DNA of 64,000 nucleotides from Gammaproteobacteria bacterium. GTDB lineage: Bacteria; Pseudomonadota; Gammaproteobacteria; Ga0077536. Shown here piece after piece: positions 1 to 7,675 of this stretch. How positions within the stretch are numbered: the stretch's first letter is position 1; every line of letters starts with the position of its first letter. The translations under genes were made by a program, and so were the position numbers. The stretch lies in the NCBI GenBank assembly GCA_021773835.1, contig JAJFJQ010000057.1, positions 124,001 to 188,000 of the forward strand, in the 5' to 3' direction. The notes below the pieces were generated by a model that made no database searches, was not told the origin of the DNA, and worked only from the letters and a program-made list of their open reading frames with translations.

Positions 1-704
1 TCTGTCGAAAAACACGCGTTGCATTTTTCTCAACAGGCGACGAATTGCGCGGGATCGGTGAACCATTGGAACTTGGTCAGATTTACGACAGTAACCGTTA
101 CACATTGCACGGCATGCTCACTCGGCTTGGGGTTGAGGTTATTGACTTGGGCGCCGTCAAAGACGTTAGGGACACTGTCCGCACGGCACTTATTGATGCC
201 GCCGCAACGGCCGATATGGTTATCACCTCTGGCGGTGTTTCTGTCGGCGAAGCAGACTATATCAAGGAAGTATTGCAGGAAATTGGCGAGGTTCGGTTTT
301 GGAAAGTCGCCATGAAACCGGGACGACCGCTCGCATTCGGCTCGATCGACGGATCAGTTTTTTTCGGCCTCCCCGGCAATCCGGTATCGGTAATGGTGAC
401 GTTTTATCAATTCGTACAGCCATGTCTTTTGAAGATAATGGGTGGAGAGCCGCGGCCACAAATACTACTCAAAGCAAAAGCGCAAAACACGCTGAAAAAA
501 CGCCCCGGTCGAGTGGAATATCAACGTGGATTTCTTACACGCAACGACGCCGGTGAGTTTGTCGTTCGTACCGAAGCGGACCAAGGATCTGGGATCCTAA
601 GTTCAATGTCCAACGCGAACTGCTTCGTCGTACTAGCGATGGACAGTGGACGAATTGAGCAAGGCGCTTTTGTCGATGTGCAGCCTTTTTTCGGGATCAT
701 GTAG
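1..704 (+). CDS. moeA: Molybdopterin molybdenumtransferase MoeA (3' part, runs off left edge)
   Basis: MoeA inserts molybdate into adenylylated molybdopterin, the last step of molybdenum cofactor synthesis in the cytoplasm. The reading frame is open from the first codon at base 3, so about 233 C-terminal residues of a roughly 400-residue protein are present. Visible family motifs are FFSTGDEL, ITSGGVSVGEADYI, KPGRPLAFG and LPGNPVSVMVTF, followed by the small C-terminal beta domain. No internal TTG or ATG start should be used, because the coding frame continues upstream of all of them. It converges on moaE, 35 bases away, and belongs with the moaE/moaD/moaC genes just downstream. Identification is firm; only the N-terminus is missing. 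Confidence 0.95.
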   Translation, partial: CRKTRVAFFSTGDELRGIGEPLELGQIYDSNRYTLHGMLTRLGVEVIDLGAVKDVRDTVRTALIDAAATADMVITSGGVSVGEADYIKEVLQEIGEVRFWKVAMKPGRPLAFGSIDGSVFFGLPGNPVSVMVTFYQFVQPCLLKIMGGEPRPQILLKAKAQNTLKKRPGRVEYQRGFLTRNDAGEFVVRTEADQGSGILSSMSNANCFVVLAMDSGRIEQGAFVDVQPFFGIM

Positions 705-739
705 GTCGCAAACGCTAGCGCTTGTGCGCACCGGACCGC

Positions 740-1195
740 TTACGGGTCATTCGCCGTCGAGCCCGGTGTATTCTTAGCAACCCAGCGGTGACCTTCGGCG
801 AGCGTTTCCTTCTTCCAAAACGGCGCGCGTGATTTCAGATCTTCCATCACATGTCGGCTCGCTTCGAACGCCGCTGCACGATGTGCCGACCAAACCGCAA
901 CAAGCACAATTGGATCGCCAGGCGTCATGTCTCCGACACGGTGAATGACCAGTATCTCGATCAGGTCCCAGCGCTGATTTGCCTCGGCACAAATTTCCTC
1001 CAGGTGGCGCTCTGTCATCCCTGGGTAGTGCTCTAAGCTCATGGCTTGCACGTCATCACCTTCATTGAAGTCACGCATGGACCCAACGAACACCGCGGTC
1101 GCGCCGAACTTTCCTGACAATTCGGCACGCTCGTTTTGGTAACGTTGTAGCTCCTGCCACGGGTCGAACGGCCTATCGAAGATTTCTACGGTCAT
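740..1195 (-). CDS. moaE: Molybdopterin synthase catalytic subunit MoaE
   Basis: This is the large subunit of MPT synthase, which with thiocarboxylated MoaD converts cyclic pyranopterin monophosphate to molybdopterin. It has 151 residues, the normal length. Family signatures are HYPGMTE (56-62), IHRVG (85-89) and the lysine-rich active-site segment KSRAPFWKKE (121-130). It lies 3 bases downstream of moaD on the same strand, so the two are almost certainly cotranscribed and cotranslated as the two subunits of one enzyme. It is the only MoaE in the window, although two MoaD-like proteins are present. Confidence 0.96.
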   Translation of the reverse strand: MTVEIFDRPFDPWQELQRYQNERAELSGKFGATAVFVGSMRDFNEGDDVQAMSLEHYPGMTERHLEEICAEANQRWDLIEILVIHRVGDMTPGDPIVLVAVWSAHRAAAFEASRHVMEDLKSRAPFWKKETLAEGHRWVAKNTPGSTANDP

Positions 1196-1198
1196 CTC

Positions 1199-1429
1199 TC
1201 AACCACCCGTCACTGGTGGAAAGTAGGCAACTTCGTCGCCATCCTGGAGCCGAGTATCACGCTCGCTGTAAGCCATATTCACGGCCATCATGATATCTGG
1301 TGGGAACGCCTCGTCGCTTATTTCATCCCACACCGAACTAACCGTCATGCCATCAATGTATTCCAAGGTCGCCTCGCGCCTTTGTAGAGACTCCGCTAAA
1401 CTTCCGAACAATTTGATCTTGATAGTCAT
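1199..1429 (-). CDS. moaD: Molybdopterin synthase sulfur carrier subunit MoaD
   Basis: A 76-residue ubiquitin-fold sulfur carrier ending in the required Gly-Gly (PPVTGG), which is adenylylated and thiocarboxylated and then donates sulfur within MPT synthase. The open frame extends about 120 codons further upstream, but the family begins at the ATG ending at 1429 (MTIKIKLFG). The upstream extension crosses the divergent moaC start and has no MoaD similarity. It precedes moaE with a 3-base gap. The divergent moaC starts 79 bases away, so the promoters of both directions probably share that short space. No strong ribosome site is visible. Confidence 0.93.
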   Translation of the reverse strand: MTIKIKLFGSLAESLQRREATLEYIDGMTVSSVWDEISDEAFPPDIMMAVNMAYSERDTRLQDGDEVAYFPPVTGG

Positions 1430-1508
1430 TGATAGGTCAGCACATGATCCATAAGCATAAACGGTAAACTGCAATTCCAATCGCAGCGAGCGTCGAGATT
1501 GAGTAATT

Positions 1509-2003
1509 ATGTCTAAACTAACGCATTTTGACGAGCGCGGTCGCGCGCAGATGGTGGATGTCGGCGACAAGCCAACGAGCGCCAGACGCGCAATAGCCGA
1601 AGGTCGCATTGGGATGTCTCCAACGACCCTTGATTTGATAGTCGCGGGAGGCCATAAAAAAGGCGACGTCATAGGTGTCGCACGGATCGCAGGCATTATG
1701 GCGGCTAAGCGCACCGCTGAACTCATCCCACTATGCCACCCGCTCGCGTTGACTCGTATTGAAATCGAGTGTGAACCGAACATCAATGTAGGCGAAGTTC
1801 ACTGTCGAGCGATGGTCGAAACTAGAGGCCAAACAGGCGTTGAAATGGAAGCCTTAACCGCCGTTCAGGTAACCCTATTAACCATCTACGACATGTGTAA
1901 GGCAGTCGATCGCGGGATGACCATGACGCAAATTCGGCTGGTCGAGAAATCAGGCGGGAAATCTGGCACGTGGCAGCGCAATGCTGACGCGCCCTCACCG
2001 TAG
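1509..2003 (+). CDS. moaC: Cyclic pyranopterin monophosphate synthase MoaC
   Basis: MoaC acts with MoaA to turn GTP into cyclic pyranopterin monophosphate, the first committed intermediate of molybdenum cofactor synthesis. The protein has 164 residues, the usual size. Conserved segments are [25 protein letters not shown] and [10 protein letters not shown]; the histidine and lysine/aspartate residues of the active site lie in these. It is transcribed divergently from moaD-moaE. moaA and moaB are not in the window. Confidence 0.96.
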   Translation: MSKLTHFDERGRAQMVDVGDKPTSARRAIAEGRIGMSPTTLDLIVAGGHKKGDVIGVARIAGIMAAKRTAELIPLCHPLALTRIEIECEPNINVGEVHCRAMVETRGQTGVEMEALTAVQVTLLTIYDMCKAVDRGMTMTQIRLVEKSGGKSGTWQRNADAPSP

Positions 2004-2192
2004 CCGTAGTACCTACTGCGACCCAACAGAAAATTTCAAACCGGCTTTGACCGGCCAGGAACGGACCGTGGCGTAACTGGCAATAAAATTCTTTTAACTA
2101 TTGACTGAGGAGTCCCTACACGCTTGGTTAGGTGGCAGTCGTATTGCATTTCGCTTGGAACAATAGGCAGCACGCGAGATTAAGCCCCGTCA

Positions 2193-2660
2193 TTAATTCC
2201 TCTCAATTATTCTGTCCACGGTTTGAGCATACTCTTCGGATATCAATGCGACGAGCTTACGAAAGCGCGGCCAATATTGGGCGAGCCCTGGATTTTCTCC
2301 AAATATGACCCGTATATATTCGATATCTACGCTTTGTTCTTGGAACGAGTTCCACTGCTCTGTACTTGTCGTTGACATTACCGAAGTTATGAAGAAATCA
2401 TCAACGAGAGTGCGGAGCAATATGTGTTCATCGTCATCGAGTGCCTCACCACGATTCGCTTTGGCGATGGCACGTGAAATTTCGACATTTTGAAGTATCC
2501 CGTTCCGAAATCTAGAGTATGCCTCCACCGTAGAATAACTAACCTCGGCTGCTGCCAGAATTCGGGACATCCGAACCTGAATCGCCAGGTAAATCAGCGT
2601 AACGACAACAGTGAGCGCGCCAACGATCTCGCTTATTGCACCAATCGCTTCCCAATTCAT
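2193..2660 (-). CDS. Membrane-anchored protein of unknown function
   Basis: A 155-residue protein with one hydrophobic segment near the N-terminus (about residues 10-27, EIVGALTVVVTLIYLAIQVR) followed by a soluble helical domain. Similar small proteins with an N-terminal anchor, a helical body and an acidic stretch are common unassigned genes in marine Gammaproteobacteria; I assign no function. It stands alone, between moaC and a non-coding stretch. Confidence refers to it being a real gene: composition and hydropathy are protein-like, and both opposite-strand frames look like shadows. Confidence 0.7.
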   Translation of the reverse strand: MNWEAIGAISEIVGALTVVVTLIYLAIQVRMSRILAAAEVSYSTVEAYSRFRNGILQNVEISRAIAKANRGEALDDDEHILLRTLVDDFFITSVMSTTSTEQWNSFQEQSVDIEYIRVIFGENPGLAQYWPRFRKLVALISEEYAQTVDRIIERN

Positions 2661-3207
2661 TTTTTCACCCGCCTAACTTCTAAGCATTTATCTCTTGTGC
2701 GTATTGTTGCATGAGACATGAAAGCCTTCTTTACAGAAATAAAGCAAATAACGGTGATCAATGGGCTGCCACCCAATGCAGCGCGGAGCCACGCGACGGT
2801 CCGGCGTACTTCCTCATAGCCGGCGTTCGGGACGAGGTAAGCGACAGCGTAGTTTCGGTCAGAACCGGACGTCCGAAGCGATTGTTGCCTGATAGTTTTC
2901 AGTGCGGAGCAATCAGCCCTGCTTAGTTTTTTCGTCGTTTTGTATCTTTGTTTGAGTCCGCTCGCATTCTAGCTATCGCGTGTCGTTGCACTGTAGCTAG
3001 ATGGTCCAATACATGTGGTGTTAATTCGTTTTCGGTGGCGCGAAGCGTTATTGTAATTCGTCGTTCGAATAGTGTCTGGCCCCTGAAAACCCTCGTTCAT
3101 ATTGTTACATACAAAATTTTACGTTAGCGAAACACTAGGTTACGAGCACACTTCTTACACTCCATCAAACTAGACCGAGCTGATTACTAGATATTAGGAG
3201 ATGTCCG
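2661..3207. other. Intergenic stretch with no supported gene
   Basis: This 547-base stretch separates the membrane protein gene from the EF-hand gene. A 71-codon plus-strand frame exists at 2711-2926, but it has no recognisable motif, no ribosome site and a random-looking composition. The second half is A+T-rich and ends in a good ribosome site (TTAGGAG, 3194-3200) for the EF-hand gene, so the promoter of that gene is probably in the last 150 bases. No repeat, tRNA or strong hairpin was seen. Confidence 0.5.
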
Positions 3208-3489
3208 ATGAAGGTTTATGTGCTGGTCGCACTTTTGGTCACATTTACGTCAAGTGAAATCGCGTTTGCCAGAGGCAATAGCCGGCCTTCGTTCTCAGAA
3301 ATAGATGTAAACGGGGATGGAAAGGTTGCTCTTGAAGAATTTTCGATTGCTGCCAAAGGCGGCAGAAGGTCTCCGGCAGAGCGTTTTAAGAGAATCGATG
3401 CGAATAGTGACGGCTTTCTTCAGCAGGAAGAAATGGACGCGATGCGAGCGAAAAGAGGTAATCGGAGTGGGGGTCGACGCGGTAACTAA
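3208..3489 (+). CDS. Small secreted protein with two EF-hand calcium-binding motifs
   Basis: A 93-residue protein with a signal peptide (first ~21 residues, cleavage likely after AFA) and two canonical 12-residue EF loops, DVNGDGKVALEE (33-44) and DANSDGFLQQEE (64-75). Each loop has Asp/Asn at positions 1, 3 and 5, Gly at 6 and Glu at 12. The tail is basic and glycine-rich. The start is fixed by TTAGGAG seven bases upstream. It probably binds calcium in the periplasm. Neither loop has the proline at position 2 that marks lanmodulin, so a lanthanide role is not supported by sequence alone. Confidence 0.85.
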   Translation: MKVYVLVALLVTFTSSEIAFARGNSRPSFSEIDVNGDGKVALEEFSIAAKGGRRSPAERFKRIDANSDGFLQQEEMDAMRAKRGNRSGGRRGN

Positions 3490-3552
3490 TATTCTTAGCG
3501 ATGCGGACCGGAAACGAAGTCCGCACGTTCCAAAGTGCGATTTGTATTTGTC

Positions 3553-3822
3553 ATGAATATAACGCGAATTATTTTTGAAGATACCGCGACAGAAGACTTT
3601 CGCTATTGGAGATCCCACGATCCCCGTATCGCACAATGCATACACGACACTATCCGAAATATCTGCAGCGAAACTCTTGCCGGAAATGACTCCCCCGAGG
3701 CCCTCAGTCACTGCGACGAAGGACTGTGGTCCACGTTTATTTCAGTAGAGCACGCGATTATTTACGCCATCCATGGTGACGAGTTGACGGTGGTTCGCTG
3801 TCGAAACTGCAATTCGGGCTGA
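3553..3822 (+). CDS. YoeB-family protein without catalytic residues, no adjacent antitoxin
   Basis: The 89-residue product aligns along its full length with the YoeB/Txe mRNA-interferase fold: DF-YW---D-RI in the first helix, then PEALSH, GLWS, VEHAIIYAI and a C-terminal CR. By comparison with E. coli YoeB as I recall it, Glu46 (PEA) and Glu63 (VEH) are kept. Arg65 is Ala, His83 is Cys, Tyr84 is Asn, and the Arg58-Arg59 pair is Thr-Phe. A ribonuclease activity of the usual kind is therefore unlikely. No YefM-like antitoxin frame lies on either side. A GTG at 3535 would add six residues; neither start has a good ribosome site. Confidence 0.72.
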   Translation: MNITRIIFEDTATEDFRYWRSHDPRIAQCIHDTIRNICSETLAGNDSPEALSHCDEGLWSTFISVEHAIIYAIHGDELTVVRCRNCNSG

Positions 3823-4012
3823 AAACCAAATGCGTCGTTCGGTCCGAATGGTAATCTTGATTGACGACTTTTTTACAACCGTTGTGGGCACATAAGAGAC
3901 GGTTTCCCTTTGGGCTCACGACTGTCCGCTACTACGAATACCTGGCACTGCCGTCAGTTCAGATTCCGATTATTACCTTTAATAAACCCGATCCAGCGCG
4001 AGAGATTCGTGT

Positions 4013-4399
4013 TTAGTCATACTTAATGTATTTGAAGCGCTGGTCGTCGGGGGTACCTTCAAGTGCGCTATCTGAATCTGCTCCGGGCTGCCACATCAGT
4101 ATCTCTTCGATCTTCGCCGCTAGTTCGAAATCTTTATCGGTGATGCCTTTAGCCGCGTGGTTCATTAATTTTACGTTCACGAAGGCATAGGAAACCGTCA
4201 TATCCGGATGATGCCAGGCAGCCTCTGCCAGGTGCCCGACAGTGTTGACTACCATCAGCGTTGATTTCCACCCGCTGGTTTTATACTTACGTCTTATCCA
4301 GCCGTCTTTGTAGCTCCAATATGGCAATTCCTCGCTAAGCCGCGCTTGGATTTCGTCTTCTGCATATACTTCATCGTTAGCTTTGCGTCTCCAACCCAT
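4013..4399 (-). CDS. phhB: Pterin-4a-carbinolamine dehydratase (PCD/PhhB family)
   Basis: A 128-residue protein with the full family signature: Glu59, His63-His64-Pro65, Tyr71, His81 and Asp90 in the canonical spacing (AWHHPDMTVSY...NH...DKD). The classical activity is dehydration of 4a-hydroxy-tetrahydropterin. It lies 10 bases downstream of mfnB and in the same direction, so it is read with the methanofuran genes. A phenylalanine hydroxylase partner is not in the window, and some family members have been proposed to act in molybdenum cofactor metabolism. The start at 4399 (MGWRRK) was chosen over longer forms because the extra N-terminus only overlaps mfnB. Confidence 0.88.
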   Translation of the reverse strand: MGWRRKANDEVYAEDEIQARLSEELPYWSYKDGWIRRKYKTSGWKSTLMVVNTVGHLAEAAWHHPDMTVSYAFVNVKLMNHAAKGITDKDFELAAKIEEILMWQPGADSDSALEGTPDDQRFKYIKYD

Positions 4400-4409
4400 C
4401 TCGTCACTC

Positions 4410-5165
4410 CTAGTTTCCGGCCATATCGTGCAATTCCGGTACTGGCGATTCGTCATTCGTATGGTCGCCATTTTCCGCTTCCCGGTTGACGGCACGCCGC
4501 ACCTGCGTGGCCGCAGATTCAGAAAACCCAGATTCGCGCATCCCATTACGGCACAAGGCACCGCGAAAGCCCAAATAGTCCGGTGTTAATTTGGACAAGC
4601 AGCCAATATCGTTAATGCTAAGACTACCCGCAAGGCCGCAGATCAGCTCGCGCTGGCGAACCGCCGTAACAAATTCGGCGAGGTCTGCGCTTGTCATGAT
4701 CTGAGTTAGCCTTTTTCCGGTCTTCTGCGCCGTGTCCAACATCGCACCGCTGATCCCGGTGGATGAGAATGCCGCTATATCGCGCTGGCTCGGGGGATCT
4801 TCAGCAAAACACACGACGATAATTTTCGGGCCGATCGAGCAGCAAAGTTTGATCACTCGCAAAAGATCTGGGGATGGAGAGTGTGCAAACACCCCAATTT
4901 TTACATATTCGATCCCAGCCCTATGCAGATTTTTCACTCGGGCTGGCATCAGTGACGGTGACTCCCAACAATCGCCAATCGTCGCGCTCAAATATGCTTC
5001 GCGCGGCTGTAGCCGCAGCCATTGCACAACATCAATAGCCGTTTGGAGATCAACCGCTCCGAGTGCGCCCGCCGACGGTTCTTTTAAGTCGATCCAATCC
5101 GCTCCGATGCGATAGGCGATCGTCGCTTCATCAAGGCTTCGCACACTGGCCAGAAATGCACTCAA
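4410..5165 (-). CDS. mfnB: (5-formylfuran-3-yl)methyl phosphate synthase MfnB
   Basis: MfnB makes the furan phosphate precursor of methanofuran from two glyceraldehyde-3-phosphate molecules. The 251-residue product opens with the family pattern ASVRSLDEA and ADWIDLKEPSAGALGAV. Lys28 in DLKEP matches the catalytic lysine of the archaeal enzyme, and a second lysine group lies in DTAQKTGK (144-151). The C-terminal 30 residues are polar and may be lineage-specific. It overlaps the DUF447 gene by 4 bases (ATGA), so the two are translationally coupled. In bacteria this family marks organisms that use methanofuran/H4MPT-linked formaldehyde oxidation. Confidence 0.9.
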   Translation of the reverse strand: MSAFLASVRSLDEATIAYRIGADWIDLKEPSAGALGAVDLQTAIDVVQWLRLQPREAYLSATIGDCWESPSLMPARVKNLHRAGIEYVKIGVFAHSPSPDLLRVIKLCCSIGPKIIVVCFAEDPPSQRDIAAFSSTGISGAMLDTAQKTGKRLTQIMTSADLAEFVTAVRQRELICGLAGSLSINDIGCLSKLTPDYLGFRGALCRNGMRESGFSESAATQVRRAVNREAENGDHTNDESPVPELHDMAGN

Positions 5166-5740
5166 TTGTCCAATACCGCCGATACATCATGCCGCGGGTG
5201 GCATTGAATGGCTTCCACGATCCAATCCCACGCAAGGCGCTCGGTGGGACCCGCTGTTTTTCCGATTGCAATGCTCAAATAAGCCAATTCCTGTGAGACT
5301 TTTTCCGCCGCCAGCCAATCCAGTCGGGTGAGTAGTATAGCCGCCTCCACTACTGCTGCCTGGGCACGATTGAATCCTCTAAACGGTGCATGTGATTGCT
5401 CAAATTCTGTCATGAGATAAAAGTTTGGTCGGCTTTCATCGTCACTACTATTAACGACGACCAGCTCACGATGTGCCAGAGTCATCGACAGTCGCCAACC
5501 GCGTATCGCTTCTGCGGCAACGACTGGCCAATCACGACGACCGGTCAAACAACCAGCAATGACGGATACATCGTCGGTAAAATTTAGCACGGCTTGGCGA
5601 TCACGGCGGAGATTTTCGAGCGTCGTCGAGGGAACGAACGGTGCAAGAACAACTTTATCGCCTTCGACGCGGTAACCCATCGGGGAAAAATGGGCGCTAC
5701 CGTCAACGTTACGAGTCGATATCACGGCCTCGTAAATCAT
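5162..5740 (-). CDS. DUF447 family protein, C1-cofactor gene set
   Basis: A 192-residue protein with the N-terminal pattern typical of DUF447: YEAVISTRN, HFSPMGYRVEGDKVVLAPF, then LNFTDDVSVIAGCLTGR. The fold is a split-barrel flavin-binding type, but its reaction is not established. DUF447 genes recur beside tetrahydromethanopterin and methanofuran genes in methylotrophic bacteria and in archaea, which fits the coupled downstream mfnB here. It is separated from the upstream folP by 101 bases. The start ATG at 5740 begins directly with the conserved block. Confidence 0.88.
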   Translation of the reverse strand: MIYEAVISTRNVDGSAHFSPMGYRVEGDKVVLAPFVPSTTLENLRRDRQAVLNFTDDVSVIAGCLTGRRDWPVVAAEAIRGWRLSMTLAHRELVVVNSSDDESRPNFYLMTEFEQSHAPFRGFNRAQAAVVEAAILLTRLDWLAAEKVSQELAYLSIAIGKTAGPTERLAWDWIVEAIQCHPRHDVSAVLDN

Positions 5741-5841
5741 CGGGAAATACCATCGATAGTCACCAGGGTAGCCAGAGTCATTCTACCGGGATCTGTCACT
5801 TAGTGAGATGCACGAGCTGCTTGCAACAACATCAGAACGAC

Positions 5842-6696
5842 CTAACTCTCTGACCTCAATTCCATGCCCATCATTGCGCGCGCGACCTCCATCGCTTGAC
5901 GGTTTTCGCGTACATCATGTACCCGAAATATGTTTACACCCGCACGCACCCCGATTACGGTCGTCGCACATGTTGCCCCAACGAGCTCGTTGAATATGGT
6001 CTCTTTACATATTGATCCCATAAATCGTTTGCGGCTAGTACCTAACAGCACAAGATGACCAAGGGCCACGAAATCCTCCAGATGGCGCAAGATTTCCAGG
6101 TTGTGAAATTTAGTTTTGCCAAATCCAACGCCTGGATCGATGATGATGTTCGCCGCCAAGACACCGGCGGCAAGCGCTTGCTCAGCGCGCGCGCATAAGA
6201 AATCGCGGATCTCGCTCACAACATCGGCATAGTGTGGCTCGGTTTGCATGGACTGCGGTGACCCCTGCATATGCATGAGTACTATCGGCATCTCGTGCAA
6301 TGCGGCAAGGCTCAACATCTCTGGATTAGCCCCCCCCGAGATGTCGTTGATCATGCTTGCTCCCGCGTCGATCGCTCGCGCTGCGACCTCGGGTTCACGC
6401 GCATCAATACTGATACGGACCTCACCGTTAAACATCCCGTGTAGACCCTCGATAACGGGGATGACACGCGCGATCTGCTCAACCGTAGGCACAGCATGTG
6501 CGCCGGGTCGTGTCGACTCCCCGCCTACATCAATGATTGATGCACCCTCGGCAACCATTTGTTGCGCTCGCGCGATGGCAGTGTCAGGTTTAAGGTACTG
6601 TCCGCCGTCCGAGAAACTATCTGGAGTGACGTTCAGGATCCCCATGATCAAGGGTTCGGAATTGGCGTCGCACAATTGAGAAATCTGTGGCGCCAC
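5842..6696 (-). CDS. folP: Dihydropteroate synthase
   Basis: DHPS condenses 6-hydroxymethyl-dihydropterin pyrophosphate with p-aminobenzoate. The 284-residue TIM-barrel protein has the two signatures GILNVTPDSFSDGG (19-32) and GGESTRPGA, followed by SIDAREPEVA, MINDISGG, IDPGVGFGKT and GTSRKRF. These are bacterial-type sequences and all binding positions appear intact. In many Gammaproteobacteria folP sits beside ftsH and glmM; here it heads a block with DUF447, mfnB and pterin dehydratase. It could serve ordinary folate, a C1 pterin, or both. It lies 3 bases downstream of the aminopeptidase gene. Confidence 0.95.
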   Translation of the reverse strand: MAPQISQLCDANSEPLIMGILNVTPDSFSDGGQYLKPDTAIARAQQMVAEGASIIDVGGESTRPGAHAVPTVEQIARVIPVIEGLHGMFNGEVRISIDAREPEVAARAIDAGASMINDISGGANPEMLSLAALHEMPIVLMHMQGSPQSMQTEPHYADVVSEIRDFLCARAEQALAAGVLAANIIIDPGVGFGKTKFHNLEILRHLEDFVALGHLVLLGTSRKRFMGSICKETIFNELVGATCATTVIGVRAGVNIFRVHDVRENRQAMEVARAMMGMELRSES

Positions 6697-6699
6697 CGA

Positions 6700-7656
6700 C
6701 TACAAGCCGCTCCGATCAACTAAATTGGCAATATTGTCAGCAGCATCTAGCAAGGCATCGGTCATTGGCGTCTCGCCCGATAGGTGGCCGGCGGTACGCA
6801 GGATACGTAGTTGAGATCCCGGTATCGCGCGATGCAATGCCCACGCTGCATCCGGCGTACAGGTCAAGTCGCGTTGGCCATGGACGATTGTAACCGGCAC
6901 ATTCGGCAAGCGATGGATATTGTCTAGCAATTGATTTTCGCGCATGAAATAACCATGCTTCGCGTAATGGAATTCGAGCCGGGTTTTGGCCATAACCGAT
7001 GTCATGGGCTCATCACCGGCGCCACCCACGTTATCGATAGCATAGGTTACTACCTCTCCAGACCAGCGCGACCACGCCCGCGCGACTGTCTCGGCGGCCT
7101 CACGGTCCTCTCCGAAAACCGTCTCATACAAATACTGAACCATATCCGGTGGGTCACCGACAACCTGCTGAAAGGCATCCCAGCCTTTCGGTAGCAAGCG
7201 ATTCGCACCTTCGGAAAAAAACCAGTCGACATCACGCTGCCGTGCAAGAAAGGTTCCGCGCAACACCATGCCAAGTACGCGCTGTGGATAGGTTTCAGCG
7301 TAATACAGTGCAAGTGCGGCGCCCCAAGATCCGCCAAACAGCACCCATTTATCGATCCCTAATCGCTCGCGGAGCGTTTCGAGATCTGACGCCAAGTGCT
7401 GCGTGGAATTTGCCTCAACCCCGCCATAGGGCGTGGATTTTCCAGAACCTCGCTGATCGAATAACACGCTGCGGTAGGTCTTAGGTGCAAAGAACTGCCG
7501 GTGGCTGGCTTTACACCCAGAACCCGGTCCTCCGTGAAGAAAGACGATTGGGATCCCTGACGGATTTCCGCCCTCTTCGAAATAGATTTGATGACCGTCA
7601 CCAACACTGAGGTGTTCGGCACGATGTGGCTGTGTTGCCGGATAGGGCGATCGCAT
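6700..7656 (-). CDS. pip: Prolyl aminopeptidase (proline iminopeptidase)
   Basis: An alpha/beta-hydrolase of 318 residues that releases N-terminal proline from peptides in the cytoplasm. It shows the oxyanion segment FLHGGPGSG (39-47), DQRGSGKS (67-74), the nucleophile elbow GGSWGAALAL with Ser110, and a C-terminal Asp in HGQRD and His in AGHLSG. The order and spacing match the S33 family. There is no signal peptide. It sits between the SHOCT gene and folP with a gap of 3 bases to folP, so it may be cotranscribed with it, although no functional link is obvious. Confidence 0.94.
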   Translation of the reverse strand: MRSPYPATQPHRAEHLSVGDGHQIYFEEGGNPSGIPIVFLHGGPGSGCKASHRQFFAPKTYRSVLFDQRGSGKSTPYGGVEANSTQHLASDLETLRERLGIDKWVLFGGSWGAALALYYAETYPQRVLGMVLRGTFLARQRDVDWFFSEGANRLLPKGWDAFQQVVGDPPDMVQYLYETVFGEDREAAETVARAWSRWSGEVVTYAIDNVGGAGDEPMTSVMAKTRLEFHYAKHGYFMRENQLLDNIHRLPNVPVTIVHGQRDLTCTPDAAWALHRAIPGSQLRILRTAGHLSGETPMTDALLDAADNIANLVDRSGL

Positions 7657-7675
7657 CTTGTCGCGTATCGCTTAT

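Noticed and set aside
705-739. Bidirectional terminator between moeA and moaE
   Set aside because: The near-palindrome GCAAACGCTAGCGCTTGTGC has several mismatches and no T tract on either strand.
2711-2926. 71-codon plus-strand frame as a gene
   Set aside because: No ribosome site, no motif, and composition like neighbouring non-coding DNA.
3208-3489. Lanmodulin
   Set aside because: Two rather than four EF loops and no proline at loop position 2.
3834-3874. Terminator after the YoeB-like gene
   Set aside because: Six T residues are present, but the stem is only five base pairs with a loop of more than 20 bases, too weak to call.
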